Assembly: GCF_001427105.1 (NCBI RefSeq)
Contig: NZ_LMGI01000002.1
Span: forward strand, 854,725 to 918,724
Direction: 5' to 3'
Origin: Sphingopyxis sp. Root154
Lineage (GTDB): Bacteria > Pseudomonadota > Alphaproteobacteria > Sphingomonadales > Sphingomonadaceae
DNA length: 64,000 nt
In this document: one piece after another, positions 1 to 9,100 of the stretch
How positions within the stretch are numbered: position 1 is the stretch's first letter
Layout: every line of letters starts with the position of its first letter
The notes under the pieces: generated by a model
What the model was told of the DNA's origin: nothing
Database searches by the model: none
Seen by the model: only the letters and a program-made list of their open reading frames with translations
Program-made: the position numbers and the translations under genes

Positions 1-1247
1 AAGGCACGCTGTCGCAGGACCGCACGGTCATTGCGATCCCCGCGCTCGCCACATCGTCGGTGCAAAATGTTGCCGGGCTCCGTACCGACAGCCTCGGCCG
101 CCAGATCGCCGAAGTCATCGCCGCCGACCTTGAACGCAGCGGCCTTTACGACCCTATGGGCCCGAGCGGAATTCCGACGATCAGCCGCGCCGAGGTGCAG
201 GCGCCGCGTTTTGCCGAATGGCAAGCGCGCAATGCTGAAAATGTCGTCCACGGCTTCGTCGATGCGAGCGGGACCGGCGGCCTCGTCGTCGGCTGTTATC
301 TCTACGACACCGCGCTCGGCAGCGAGCTTGTCCGCAAGGGCTTCGAAATCCAGCCCGGCGACTGGCGCCGCGCCGCGCATAAATGCGCCGACGCCATCTA
401 TTCGCGCCTGTCGGGCGAAGCGCCCTTCTTCGACAGCCGCGTCGCCTATATCGCCGAGAGCGGACCCAAGGGGAACCGCATCAAGCGGCTCGCGATCATG
501 GACAGCGACGGCGGCAACCACCGTTTCATCACCAACGGCCAGGCGCTCGCCATCAGCCCGCGTTTCTCGCCCGATTACAAGAAGATCGTCTACGTCAGCT
601 ATTTGAACAACCGCGTCCGCGTCTTCATCTACGACGTCGCGGCGGGTTCGCAGAAGCTGGTGACCGAAAGCTCGAACGCGACCTTCGCGCCGCGCTGGTC
701 GCCCGACGGCACGCAGATCCTCTATTCGATGGCGGTGAACGGCAACACCGACATCTATCGCATCTCGGCGAACGGCGGCACCCCAGTGCGACTGACGAGC
801 ACCCCGGGCATCGATGTCGGGGGCAGCTTCTCGCCCGACGGCAAGAAGATCGTGTTCGAGAGCGACCGGTCGGGTGGCCAGCAGGTCTATACGATGAACA
901 TCGACGGATCGAACCAACAGCGGATCAGCTTTGGCGGCGGGCGCGCCGCGACCCCCGAATGGTCGCCGCGCGGCGATCTGATCGCCTTCACCCGCATGGG
1001 CGGCGGCGAGTTCCGCATCGGGGTGATGACCCCGTCGGGCGGCGGCGTGCGGATGCTGACCAACAGTTGGCAGGACGAGGCGCCGACCTGGTCGCCGAAC
1101 GGCCGCGTCATCCAGTTCTTCCGCACCACCCCGGGGCGCGAAGGCAAATCGAGCCTGTGGCAGGTCGACCTGACCGGGGTGAACATGCGCCGCCTGCCGA
1201 CCCCGCAAGACGGGTCGGACCCCAGCTGGGGGCCGGTACTTCCCTGA
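1..1247 (+). CDS. tolB: TolB, Tol-Pal system periplasmic beta-propeller protein (5' end outside window)
   Basis: The reading frame is open from the window edge (first full codon at base 3), so the signal peptide and first residues are missing; about 414 codons are visible. The first ~130 residues match the TolB N-terminal domain. The rest is a beta-propeller with repeated WSPDG/FSPDGKKI/SPRFSPDY motifs, the usual TolB/WD40-like PD40 blades. TolB is a periplasmic protein that works with Pal and the TolQRA complex in outer-membrane constriction at division. The next gene on the same strand is pal, 100 bp downstream, the standard order. The internal GTG at 60 is not the real start. Confidence 0.96.
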   Translation, partial: GTLSQDRTVIAIPALATSSVQNVAGLRTDSLGRQIAEVIAADLERSGLYDPMGPSGIPTISRAEVQAPRFAEWQARNAENVVHGFVDASGTGGLVVGCYLYDTALGSELVRKGFEIQPGDWRRAAHKCADAIYSRLSGEAPFFDSRVAYIAESGPKGNRIKRLAIMDSDGGNHRFITNGQALAISPRFSPDYKKIVYVSYLNNRVRVFIYDVAAGSQKLVTESSNATFAPRWSPDGTQILYSMAVNGNTDIYRISANGGTPVRLTSTPGIDVGGSFSPDGKKIVFESDRSGGQQVYTMNIDGSNQQRISFGGGRAATPEWSPRGDLIAFTRMGGGEFRIGVMTPSGGGVRMLTNSWQDEAPTWSPNGRVIQFFRTTPGREGKSSLWQVDLTGVNMRRLPTPQDGSDPSWGPVLP

Positions 1248-1347
1248 GGAAAACCGGAACCAAAGGGGCGCGATCGGGTTCAACTATCGCGTCCTGAACG
1301 GGCCAATTCGGCCGCAAGAATATTTTCAACAACAAGAGGACAGAGAC

Positions 1348-1866
1348 ATGACGATACGGAAAAGCACCGCGATGATCGCGGCGATCACCATGCTTGCTGT
1401 TGGCGCCTGCGCGAAAAAGGCCCCTGACACGCTCCCCCCCGCCCCCGAAGGCACCGGCACCGATACGGGCGCCGGCACCGGCACCGGCGTGGTCCCCGGA
1501 TCGCAAGAAGATTTCCTCGCCAGCGTGGGCGCCATGGGCGACCGCGTTTTCTTCGACTATGACCAGTATAATGTCGACGCGCAGGATCAGGCGACGTTGC
1601 AGACCCAGTCGCAGTGGTTGCAGCGCAACCCCGCAGTCCGCGTCACGCTCGAAGGCCATGCCGACGAACGCGGCACCCGCGATTACAACATCGCGCTCGG
1701 TGAGCGCCGCGCGAACGCCGCGAAAAATTATCTCGCCTCGCTCGGCGTCGATCCGTCGCGCATCCAGGTCATCAGCTATGGCAAGGAACGCCCGGCCGAA
1801 ATCGGTTCGACCGAGGAAGCCTATGCCAAGAACCGCCGCGCGGTGACGGTCGTTATCGGGCGCTAA
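1348..1866 (+). CDS. pal: Pal, peptidoglycan-associated outer-membrane lipoprotein
   Basis: 172 residues. A short signal peptide ends in the lipobox LAVGAC, with Cys21 as the lipidated residue. A Thr/Gly/Pro-rich linker (about residues 29-50) follows, then an OmpA-like peptidoglycan-binding domain (about 60-172) with the motifs FFDYDQYNV, LEGHADERGTRDYN and LGERRANA typical of Pal. It anchors the outer membrane to peptidoglycan and binds TolB, whose gene is just upstream. The start has AGAGGA 8 bases before the ATG. No ybgF/cpoB follows; instead the convergent prepilin peptidase gene overlaps its 3' end by 14 bp. Confidence 0.97.
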   Translation: MTIRKSTAMIAAITMLAVGACAKKAPDTLPPAPEGTGTDTGAGTGTGVVPGSQEDFLASVGAMGDRVFFDYDQYNVDAQDQATLQTQSQWLQRNPAVRVTLEGHADERGTRDYNIALGERRANAAKNYLASLGVDPSRIQVISYGKERPAEIGSTEEAYAKNRRAVTVVIGR

Positions 1867-2626
1867 GAAGCGGCCATAAAGGCACCGTCGCGAAGGCGGC
1901 GGTGCAGGCAAAGACACCGAAGGGGACCCGTCGCTCGGCGAGCGGTCGGTCCCCTTTTCCTTGGGCGATGAGCGCCCAGACGATCCCGCCGAGGCTCGCG
2001 AGCAGGAGCATCAGCGGCAGCGCCTGCCAGCCGAGCCAGGCGCCGATCGCCGCGACCAGTTTGGGATCGCCGCCGCCCATCCCCTCGGCACCGCGCGCGC
2101 GCCGATAGGCCCAAGCGATCAGTGCGAGTATCAGGCCTCCGGCCAACGCTCCGATCCAGCGGTCGATGAGCGATGTGCCTAGCATCGGTCCCGCAACGAG
2201 CAGGCCGACAATCCCGAGCAGCAGGTTGAGGCGGTCGGGCAGCCAGAAATGGCGCGCGTCGAGCAGCGCCAGCGGCAACAGCAGCCAGCCGAACAAAGCC
2301 CAGAGCCAGCCCCCCGCGGTCCCGGGCATGAGAGCCAGCGCCATGGCACCGATCAGCGCTGAACCCAGCTCGACGCGCCAGTGGAAAGGATCGATCGCCT
2401 CGTTGCATGTCCGGCAGCGCCCGCGCCATGCCAACGCCGAGAGCAACGGGACGAGATCGAGAGCGCCAAGCGGCCGCCCGCAGCCGTCGCATTGCGAGCG
2501 CCCCAGCACCGAGCGCCCCACGGGCCAGCGCAGCACCAGCGTCGCGATAAAGCTGCCGGCCATGAGCCCGATCAGCGCGGCAAAGACGACGCCCGTGCCG
2601 AAGGGCAAGGCATCGAGGATCGTCAC
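1853..2626 (-). CDS. gspO: Prepilin peptidase/N-methyltransferase of the type II secretion system
   Basis: About 257 residues from a GTG start two bases after the gspN stop; the longer open frame upstream is read-through of gspN in another frame. It is an A24-family inner-membrane aspartic peptidase. The N-terminal half carries the two-Cys-pair zinc site (CDGC and CRTC) of the bifunctional methyltransferase type. The membrane core holds the two catalytic aspartates in LDARHFWLPD and GMGGGDPK. It cleaves and methylates the pseudopilins GspG-H-I-J-K encoded upstream. It is the last gene of the operon and converges on pal with a 14-bp overlap and no visible terminator. Confidence 0.93.
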   Translation of the reverse strand: MTILDALPFGTGVVFAALIGLMAGSFIATLVLRWPVGRSVLGRSQCDGCGRPLGALDLVPLLSALAWRGRCRTCNEAIDPFHWRVELGSALIGAMALALMPGTAGGWLWALFGWLLLPLALLDARHFWLPDRLNLLLGIVGLLVAGPMLGTSLIDRWIGALAGGLILALIAWAYRRARGAEGMGGGDPKLVAAIGAWLGWQALPLMLLLASLGGIVWALIAQGKGDRPLAERRVPFGVFACTAAFATVPLWPLLSAR

Positions 2627-2627
2627 G

Positions 2628-3344
2628 TCAGAAGCGGCCCGATGTCGCCAGCACGAAACCGGTGGCTCCGGCCTTGAACCCCAGTGCGGCGAGCGCGCCC
2701 GCCATCGCCGGATCGCGATCGACATTGATCGCGAACTGCGCGCGGTACGCGCCGCTGCCATCGAACGACAAGGTCAGCCGCTCCATTCCCGACTGGCTGG
2801 CGAGCGACGCCTGCGCACGCCCGTTCGCGCACGCCAGAGGCCCCGACAGGCCGCGCGAGAGGTCGAGCCCCGCGATGGGGGCGGTGACCGAGAGCTGGAT
2901 TCGGCCGCTTGCGACGGCGCATTTGCCCGCGTCATCGAAGCGTATCGTGGCGCCTTCGAACCGGATCGTATCGACGGGGATCATGCCGAGCCCGCCCGAC
3001 ATCGACGTTGTGCCGCTGACGTCGGAGACGCCGCGCGGGTCGCTGCCGTGGAGGCGGCCCGCGAGCGCGCCAAGCCGTTCGTCGGCGCGCGAGAAAGCGA
3101 GCTCGGTGCGCGCGCCGAGCAGCGCGAGCGGCGACAGGCTGGCGCGCACCGTGCCGAGCGGCAGAACGCCAAGCCGTGCGTCGACCAACTCGCCCGACCA
3201 GACCGACCCGCGAACCTCACGCGCGGTGATGCCCGCATCGGTCGCGCCCGAAAGGCCAAGCGCGAGCCGCATCGGGAAGGTCGCGATAGTGAGGATTAAC
3301 GCGAGCAGCAGCGCCGCAATCGCCCAACGCCTGCGCGCGCTCAT
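2628..3344 (-). CDS. gspN: GspN, type II secretion inner-membrane accessory protein
   Basis: 238 residues. One N-terminal membrane helix (about 8-28) is followed by a periplasmic domain with the GspN-type segment ITAREVRGSVWSGEL near residues 40-54, a pattern shared by GspN proteins. GspN is found in a subset of T2SS, especially in Xanthomonas and alphaproteobacteria, and its precise role is unsettled. The start overlaps the gspM stop by 4 bp, and gspO follows immediately. The assignment rests on the motif, length and operon position. Confidence 0.88.
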   Translation of the reverse strand: MSARRRWAIAALLLALILTIATFPMRLALGLSGATDAGITAREVRGSVWSGELVDARLGVLPLGTVRASLSPLALLGARTELAFSRADERLGALAGRLHGSDPRGVSDVSGTTSMSGGLGMIPVDTIRFEGATIRFDDAGKCAVASGRIQLSVTAPIAGLDLSRGLSGPLACANGRAQASLASQSGMERLTLSFDGSGAYRAQFAINVDRDPAMAGALAALGFKAGATGFVLATSGRF

Positions 3345-3823
3345 TGCCCGCCCTTCCGAAGTTCGGCGGTCAGGCCGACGGTGCCATCGGCGGCGGGTGT
3401 GATCGTCAGCTGGTCGACGACGAAACCCTGCCCCTCGAGCGAGGCGAGCCAGTCGGTGAGCACCGTCGCGCGCGCGGTGGCAATCGCGATCGTCGCCTGC
3501 CCCGCGCCGCGCGCCTCATTGCGGTCGAGCGTCAGCCCGATCTCGCCCGCCGATTGCGCAAGATATTGGTCGATCGCGACCGCATCGACCGAGGCGGCGA
3601 CCGATTTCGCCGGACGCCGCGCGAGCAATTGCACCTTCGCCGCCACGCGCCCTTCGCGCTCGATCGCGGCGCGATGCTGATTTTCGAGATCGACGAACAG
3701 CGCGACCGCCGGACGGCCGAGCCCCCACAGGATGACGCCGAGCGCCAGCAAGCCGGCGACACCGACGAGCCAGCGTTCGCGGAGCGAGAGGGCGATCCAC
3801 CAGTTCTGCAGTCGCTCGGTCAT
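3341..3823 (-). CDS. gspM: GspM, type II secretion inner-membrane platform protein
   Basis: 160 residues from an ATG that overlaps the gspL stop (ATGA). A short cytoplasmic N-terminus with LSLRERWL, the usual GspM pattern, precedes one membrane helix (about 20-37). A periplasmic ferredoxin-like domain follows. It partners with GspL in the platform that links the ATPase GspE to the pseudopilus. A longer frame extends upstream but runs inside gspL, so the internal ATG at 3823 was chosen. Confidence 0.9.
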   Translation of the reverse strand: MTERLQNWWIALSLRERWLVGVAGLLALGVILWGLGRPAVALFVDLENQHRAAIEREGRVAAKVQLLARRPAKSVAASVDAVAIDQYLAQSAGEIGLTLDRNEARGAGQATIAIATARATVLTDWLASLEGQGFVVDQLTITPAADGTVGLTAELRKGGQ

Positions 3824-4965
3824 GGTACCGCCCGGATCGTGATATTGGCCATTTGCTGCCCGTCGCTGCCCGCCATCGGCTGCGCGGTGATGCGATACCC
3901 GCGCGCCTGTAGTGCCAGCAGCACCTTGTTGATATCCTCGACGCGCGGTGCCGCGAGCGTCGTCGTCAGCGTTCCGTCGGTGCGGTGCGACAGCGTCCTC
4001 AGCGTCACGCCCGGCGCATCGCCCATCGCATCGTAAAGCGCCGATGCCGGCACCGAGAAGGCGAGCGGTCCGCCACCCGCAGCGGCAAGGCGGCGGTCGA
4101 GTTCCGCTTCCGCCACGGTCGCATCGGGCGCGGTCACCCCGGCCTTCTTTGCCATCGCGACGACCGCGTCGTCGGCGCGGCCGGTGTCGGACGACAGGCG
4201 CACCGCATAGATGACCGGGATGAGCAGGCTCACGGCAATAAGCGCGATCGCGAGGCGCTTCGCCAGCCGCAGCATCGCCGGATCGACCGACCAGCTGCGC
4301 TTGGGCTTCCACCCCCCGCTGAGCAGGTCGAGCGGCGGCGCGGCGAGCGTCAGCAGCAGCGCCTCGCGCATCCGGTCGGCATCGAGCGGCAGCGCAGCGT
4401 GCCCGCCCGCGATCAGCGGATCGAGTTCGGGATCAGAGACCCAGGCGCGGTCGGCGGTGCGGACGATCCGCTCGCCGCCGACCTCGGCTGTCCAAAGCGT
4501 GTCAGGTTCAGGCGGCGGCACCGCCACCGCGGCCGGGATAATCGCGGCGGGGGTCAGATCGCGCGCCTTCAGCCAGTCGGTCCAGGCGGTCATCGCGGCG
4601 TGGGTGGTCACCGCAACCGCGACCGCCTGTCCCTCGCCCGCGGGTTGCCCCGCGACGACGTGCAACGTTGCAGCATCGCCCAAGCTGTTCTTCAGCGCAT
4701 CGATCCGCGCTGCCGCGGCCGCCTGTGCGGGCGCGGCGTCGGGATAATGCAGCCAGCGCAGCGGGACATCGGAGGCCGGCGCCAACGCGACCAGCCGGTC
4801 GGCGGCGCTATCGTCGCGCGGCTTTTCCCACGCGCCGACCCACCCGTCGTCCTGCCCGCTATCGACGATCACGCCATCATCGACGCGCAGCCAAGCGGCA
4901 TCGGAACCATCGCCTTCGCCAAGCGCCGCCACGGGGGGCAGCCAGAGAACCAGCGTGCGCGTCAT
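3820..4965 (-). CDS. gspL: GspL, type II secretion platform protein
   Basis: 381 residues. The first ~240 residues form the cytoplasmic actin-like domain that recruits GspE (start TRTLVLWLPP). A single membrane helix lies around residues 238-256 and a periplasmic ferredoxin-like domain follows, ending VNGxx-like at the stop. It sits one base after the gspK stop and overlaps gspM by 4 bp, so the genes are translationally coupled. Sequence conservation of GspL is low; the call is helped by domain layout and position. Confidence 0.9.
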   Translation of the reverse strand: MTRTLVLWLPPVAALGEGDGSDAAWLRVDDGVIVDSGQDDGWVGAWEKPRDDSAADRLVALAPASDVPLRWLHYPDAAPAQAAAAARIDALKNSLGDAATLHVVAGQPAGEGQAVAVAVTTHAAMTAWTDWLKARDLTPAAIIPAAVAVPPPEPDTLWTAEVGGERIVRTADRAWVSDPELDPLIAGGHAALPLDADRMREALLLTLAAPPLDLLSGGWKPKRSWSVDPAMLRLAKRLAIALIAVSLLIPVIYAVRLSSDTGRADDAVVAMAKKAGVTAPDATVAEAELDRRLAAAGGGPLAFSVPASALYDAMGDAPGVTLRTLSHRTDGTLTTTLAAPRVEDINKVLLALQARGYRITAQPMAGSDGQQMANITIRAVP

Positions 4966-4966
4966 A

Positions 4967-5974
4967 TCAGTCGCTCTCGCCCCAATCGCGGCGCACGATC
5001 ACCGGCGGCGTCATGCCGGCGGACGGCGCCCCGCCATTGGCATCGATCAGCGAAACTGCGGTCAAGAAACCGTCCCCCATCGTCACATTCGTCGTCAGCG
5101 CCAGCCAGCGGCTGTTCACGCCCGCCTGTTCGGCAACATCGTTCGGCGGTTTCCGTCCTTCGAACGGACCCGCCTCCCAGAATCGTACGCTGCTGCCATA
5201 GCCGCCAGCGGGGCGCGCCGCCAGCACCGCCCGCGCTTTCGCAACGCCGATTTCGCCGGGGGAAAGCATCGCCACCAGCGGCGCCTGTTCGGGCGCGAGC
5301 GTGTTGACGTTGAGCTTCACCGGATCGGTCACCGGCAGCACGCAGATCCAGGGTTTCAGGCGTGCATAGATTTTGGGCGTCACCCCGCGCACTGCGCGGA
5401 GTTCGCTGACATCGGCCATCTTGCGGTTCGCGGGCAGATAAGCGCCCTGCATCGACCGATAGGCATTGTCCTCGGCGCCGAGCGGGCCATCGTTGCTGTC
5501 GCTGTCGATCCAGTCGGCGGCCGCGCCCGCGATCGCCTGTGCCTGACCCGGATCGATCCCCAGCAAGGCCATCAGTTCGCCGAACTGGCGCATCGAGCCC
5601 GACCGCTGGCTGAAGCGCCCCGGCACGGTCTCGGCGACCAGGCTGTTGAGGTTGAAGCAGTTGTTCGCGTCGGTCAGCTTCGCGCGCCCCTCACCGCCCG
5701 GTAGCGGCAGGGTAAAGTCACGCCCGAGCCAGTTTCCCGCGAGCGTCAGCTTGGCCGGATCCCGCCCGACAAGGTCGGCGACGCGGCGCAGTGCAATCTG
5801 TTCGGCGGCGAAGGCGTAGGCGCGGCCCTGATCGACTGTCGCCGCGCTGCCCGCGATGCGCGTCGCAAGCGTCAGCCGGTCGAGCGCGGTCGCCGCGATC
5901 ACCGCCATCACCGCGACGAGCAGCAATACAGTGAGCAGCGCCGCCCCGCGTTCGTCCTTCGCGCCGGGGCTCAT
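4967..5974 (-). CDS. gspK: GspK, minor pseudopilin at the pseudopilus tip
   Basis: 335 residues, the usual large size of GspK. The prepilin leader ends KDERG, with cleavage expected before AALLTVLLLVAVM. Position +5 is Thr rather than Glu, the known peculiarity of GspK. The soluble part includes DWIDSDSN and the helical insert (about residues 150-260) typical of the family. It caps the pseudopilus with GspI and GspJ. The start ATG overlaps the gspJ stop by 4 bp; an upstream extension is gspJ in another frame. Confidence 0.94.
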   Translation of the reverse strand: MSPGAKDERGAALLTVLLLVAVMAVIAATALDRLTLATRIAGSAATVDQGRAYAFAAEQIALRRVADLVGRDPAKLTLAGNWLGRDFTLPLPGGEGRAKLTDANNCFNLNSLVAETVPGRFSQRSGSMRQFGELMALLGIDPGQAQAIAGAAADWIDSDSNDGPLGAEDNAYRSMQGAYLPANRKMADVSELRAVRGVTPKIYARLKPWICVLPVTDPVKLNVNTLAPEQAPLVAMLSPGEIGVAKARAVLAARPAGGYGSSVRFWEAGPFEGRKPPNDVAEQAGVNSRWLALTTNVTMGDGFLTAVSLIDANGGAPSAGMTPPVIVRRDWGESD

Positions 5975-6582
5975 GGTGTGGGCACCCCTTGCGCGGGCGG
6001 CGGCGGGAGCGTGGGCGCGGTCAGAAACAACATCGTCAGCGCCTCGCGCCCCGTGCGGGTCACCCGCACCTCGACTGCGCGCGGCAAGCGGTCGCCCGGC
6101 TCCGAACTCCAGACCTCGCCCCAATTGCCTCGTTCGTCGCGGTATCGCACCGCGACGCTGGCAACGTCGGCGATCAGCCGGTCGCCCTCGCCGAGCGCGG
6201 TGCCGTCGAGCATGGGCTGCGTCGCGCGGCGCCATTCGTTGCCGACGCGGGCATAGGCGACGCGCTCGATCGCGGGCCGCGGGCTACCGTCCTGCGAACC
6301 TGCGCCACCGTGAACGAATGCAAAGCCGGTCGACGATCCGATAAAGGCAGGAACCGCTTCCCCCGCGGGCCCGCGCGTCGGACGCTGGACCGCTTGCGCC
6401 AGATCGTTCGCCATCACCGCGCGGAGGCGGTTGATCCCACCCATCGCCTTCAACCGTTCCTGCACGGCATCCTGCGTATCGATGCTGCTGCGCAGCAGGC
6501 CGACGCCCATCGCCGCGATCGCCGCGAAGATGGAGAGTGCGACCAGCATCTCGACAAGGGTAAAGCCGCGCTCGTCCCTCAT
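5971..6582 (-). CDS. gspJ: GspJ, minor pseudopilin
   Basis: 203 residues. The leader MRDERG is followed by FTLVEMLVALSIF, a prepilin site with Glu at +5 and a hydrophobic helix. The soluble domain contains the AMANDL-like segment (VMANDLAQ) common in GspJ. It forms the tip complex with GspI and GspK. ATGA overlaps on both sides couple it to gspI and gspK. Confidence 0.94.
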   Translation of the reverse strand: MRDERGFTLVEMLVALSIFAAIAAMGVGLLRSSIDTQDAVQERLKAMGGINRLRAVMANDLAQAVQRPTRGPAGEAVPAFIGSSTGFAFVHGGAGSQDGSPRPAIERVAYARVGNEWRRATQPMLDGTALGEGDRLIADVASVAVRYRDERGNWGEVWSSEPGDRLPRAVEVRVTRTGREALTMLFLTAPTLPPPPAQGVPTP

Positions 6583-6956
6583 CGCGACGGCCGGATGATC
6601 GTCAGCGCCGCCTGCCCGCGCCCGCTTTCGGGGCGGACGAGCAAATCGATGCGCAGCAGGGCGTCGTCGGCGGTCTTTGCGACGCGCTGCTCGATGCGCC
6701 AGTTGCGCCCGGCGTTCGCGACGCCGACGGCACTGTTGCCGATCGTCGGCGGCGCCGGATCGGTCCACAGTTCGACCGCGCGGTTCTGCGCGACGATGCC
6801 CGCCATCGTGCTTTCGTCGAGGTCGCCGGCGGTGCGCACCGCATAGGCATCGAGGCGGATGAGCGCGAGCGCGGCGATGCTGATGACGCTCAAGGCCACC
6901 AGCATTTCGAGCAATGTGAACCCGCTTTCGCGGCCTTGGACGCGATCACGGCCCAC
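6579..6956 (-). CDS. gspI: GspI, minor pseudopilin
   Basis: 125 residues from a GTG at 6956 that overlaps the end of gspH. A short leader (VGRDRVQGRESG) is followed by FTLLEMLVALSVISIA, the prepilin cleavage site and helix. The family-typical segment MAGIVAQNRAVELW lies near residue 55. It nucleates the pseudopilus tip. The GTG was chosen because it gives an 11-residue leader and sits at the gspH stop; longer frames run inside gspH. Confidence 0.91.
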   Translation of the reverse strand: MGRDRVQGRESGFTLLEMLVALSVISIAALALIRLDAYAVRTAGDLDESTMAGIVAQNRAVELWTDPAPPTIGNSAVGVANAGRNWRIEQRVAKTADDALLRIDLLVRPESGRGQAALTIIRPSR

Positions 6957-7428
6957 GGCTGACCTCCCCGGTCGCCGAGACGCGCACAATCTCGCGCGCA
7001 TCGCCGCCCGTGAGCACAACCGCCTGCGGCGTCGGACTGATGCCGACGCGGTCGAACAGGATGCGTGCCGCCCCCTGCCCGTCGCCCGCCGCGAAGCGCA
7101 CGTCGCCGGGCCAGTTCCGTTGCTCGAACGCCCGGCCGGGGAGCGGTTGCCATTCGCCCGAAATCCGCCGTTCGAAGCCATAGCCCGACGGCGCAAAATT
7201 GACCGCGACGCTGCGCCCCTCGATCACCGCGACGTCGCGCGCGGCGGCAAGGCGCGCGGCGAGCCGGTCGGCCTCGCTGCGGACCGTGCGTTCTTCACCG
7301 GGAATGGTGAGGATGACGGCGGTCGCGGCGAGCGCCATGATCGCGAGCACGACCATCAGTTCGACGAGCGTGAAGCCGTTTGGCGCCCGGCGCGTCCGCG
7401 CGTCAGCCGTCGCTGCGAATATCCGCAT
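6946..7428 (-). CDS. gspH: GspH, minor pseudopilin
   Basis: 160 residues from the internal ATG at 7428, which lies inside the end of gspG (26-bp overlap). The leader RAPNG is followed by FTLVELMVVLAIMALA. The globular region has the GspH-type run RLAARLAAARDVAVIEGRSV. GspH joins the major pilin GspG to the tip complex. Confidence 0.92.
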   Translation of the reverse strand: MRIFAATADARTRRAPNGFTLVELMVVLAIMALAATAVILTIPGEERTVRSEADRLAARLAAARDVAVIEGRSVAVNFAPSGYGFERRISGEWQPLPGRAFEQRNWPGDVRFAAGDGQGAARILFDRVGISPTPQAVVLTGGDAREIVRVSATGEVSRGP

Positions 7429-7882
7429 TGTCGTCGGTCCCGCCGGGGGCGCCGTCGGCACCGAGCGACCAGACGTCGAACGCCTTTCCGTTCGGCCCCG
7501 GCGCCTGATAATTATAGGGGCGGCCCCACGGATCGGCGGGCAGCTTCTTGATATAGCCGCCGCGGCGATAGCGTTCGGGCTGCGCGAGCGCCGGCGGCGC
7601 GACGGTCAGTGCGTTCAGCCCGTCAGTCGATGCCGGATAGGTCAGGTTGTCGAGCCGGTATTGCTCGAGCGCATTTTCGAGCGTCGCGATATCGGCCCTG
7701 GCCTTGGTCACCATCGCACGGTCCTGGCTGGGCAGGACGTTGATCATCACCACCGTGGCGAGCAGGCCGATAATGAAGATCACGACCATCAATTCGGTCA
7801 GCGTGAAGCCGCGCTCGTCTTTCTTGCGGGGCGGCCGACCGGAGTCGAGCATCAGGCGAATGAAAAGCTGCATCAGGGACAT
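7403..7882 (-). CDS. gspG: GspG, major pseudopilin
   Basis: 159 residues. The leader ends KKDERG, followed by FTLTELMVVIFIIGLLA with Glu at +5. The C-terminal half shows the GspG pattern: LENALEQYRLDNLTYP, then DPWGRPYNYQ and the calcium-site region near WSLGADGAPGGTDDNADI. It polymerises into the pseudopilus that pushes substrates through GspD. Three bases separate it from gspF. Confidence 0.96.
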   Translation of the reverse strand: MSLMQLFIRLMLDSGRPPRKKDERGFTLTELMVVIFIIGLLATVVMINVLPSQDRAMVTKARADIATLENALEQYRLDNLTYPASTDGLNALTVAPPALAQPERYRRGGYIKKLPADPWGRPYNYQAPGPNGKAFDVWSLGADGAPGGTDDNADIRSDG

Positions 7883-7885
7883 TTA

Positions 7886-9100
7886 TTATAGACCTGCAAG
7901 GTTCTGCAACTGAAGGATCGGAAGCAGGATGGCGAGGATGATAAGGGCAACGCACCACCCCATAACGACAATTATGACAGGTTCGAGAAGCGCCATCGAC
8001 GCGGCCGTGAAGCGGTCGAATTCGCGTTCGAGATAATCGGCCGCCCTTTCGAGCATCTGTTCGAGCCGGCCCGCGCTTTCGCCGCTGGCGGTCATATAGA
8101 CGAGCAAGGGCGGGAAGACGCCGGCATCGCGGAGCGCGGCGGACAGGCTGCCACCCGCGCGCACCTGATCGACGATCGTGGCGGTCGCGCCGGCGAGCGC
8201 AGCATTGCGGATCGTCGGCAGCGTGAGCCGCAAGCCGTCGACGAGCGGCAGACGGCTCGATACCATCGTCGACAGCGTGCGCGCAAAGCGCGCGGCGTAA
8301 AGATCGCGGAGCAGGCGGCCGAACAGCGGCAGCCGAAGCAGCCGCGCATCGACACGCGCCTTGAACGCGGGACGGCGCATCGCGCGGACCCAGCCAAAGG
8401 TCCCCCCAGCGATCAGCAGCGCGATCAGCCACCACCAGCTCGCGGCGAAGCTGGAAATCGCGATCACTGCGCGCGTCAGGAAGGGCAGTTGCTGGCCGAC
8501 GTCGGTGAATTGCTCGACGACGCGCGGGACGACGAAGATCAGCAGCGCCGCGACGACGCCGATCGCGACCACCGCGAGCACGATCGGATAGGCGAGCGCG
8601 GCGATCAGCTTGCCGCGCACCTCGGCCTGCCGTTCGAGCAGGTCGGCGAGGCGCGCGAGGATCGTCGTCAGGCTGCCCGTCGTTTCGCCCGCCGCGACCA
8701 TCGCACGGTACAGCGGCGGAAAGCTTCGCGGCTGACGCCCCATGGCGTCGGCGAGACGGCGGCCCTCGAGCAGGCCCGCGTGGACGTCGCCGATGACATT
8801 GCGCGCGCTTTCGGCCTCACTCTGACGCGTGAGCGTACGCAGCGCCTCTTCGAGCGGTGCGACCTCGGCAAGCGTTGCGAGCTGGCGCGTGAAGAGCGCA
8901 AGTTCCTTGCTGCCCAATTTATTCTTGCGGAAAGCGAGCAACGAACGGCCCGCGGGCTTCGCGCCCGCCGCCTCGACCGCGACGATATGGAATTTGCGGC
9001 GAATCAGGTCGGCGCGCGCGGCATCGTCGTTGGCGGCGGTCAGCCGTCCCTTGCGCTCGCGGCCCTGCGGATCGATCGCCACATAGCGATAATCAGGCAT
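7886..9100 (-). CDS. gspF: GspF, type II secretion inner-membrane protein
   Basis: 404 residues, full family length. It starts PDYRYVAIDPQGRERKG, the classic GspF opening. Two T2SSF domains (about 75-195 and 275-395) and three membrane helices near 170-190, 220-240 and 375-395 are visible. It forms the centre of the inner-membrane platform. The start overlaps gspE by 8 bp. Confidence 0.96.
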   Translation of the reverse strand: MPDYRYVAIDPQGRERKGRLTAANDDAARADLIRRKFHIVAVEAAGAKPAGRSLLAFRKNKLGSKELALFTRQLATLAEVAPLEEALRTLTRQSEAESARNVIGDVHAGLLEGRRLADAMGRQPRSFPPLYRAMVAAGETTGSLTTILARLADLLERQAEVRGKLIAALAYPIVLAVVAIGVVAALLIFVVPRVVEQFTDVGQQLPFLTRAVIAISSFAASWWWLIALLIAGGTFGWVRAMRRPAFKARVDARLLRLPLFGRLLRDLYAARFARTLSTMVSSRLPLVDGLRLTLPTIRNAALAGATATIVDQVRAGGSLSAALRDAGVFPPLLVYMTASGESAGRLEQMLERAADYLEREFDRFTAASMALLEPVIIVVMGWCVALIILAILLPILQLQNLAGL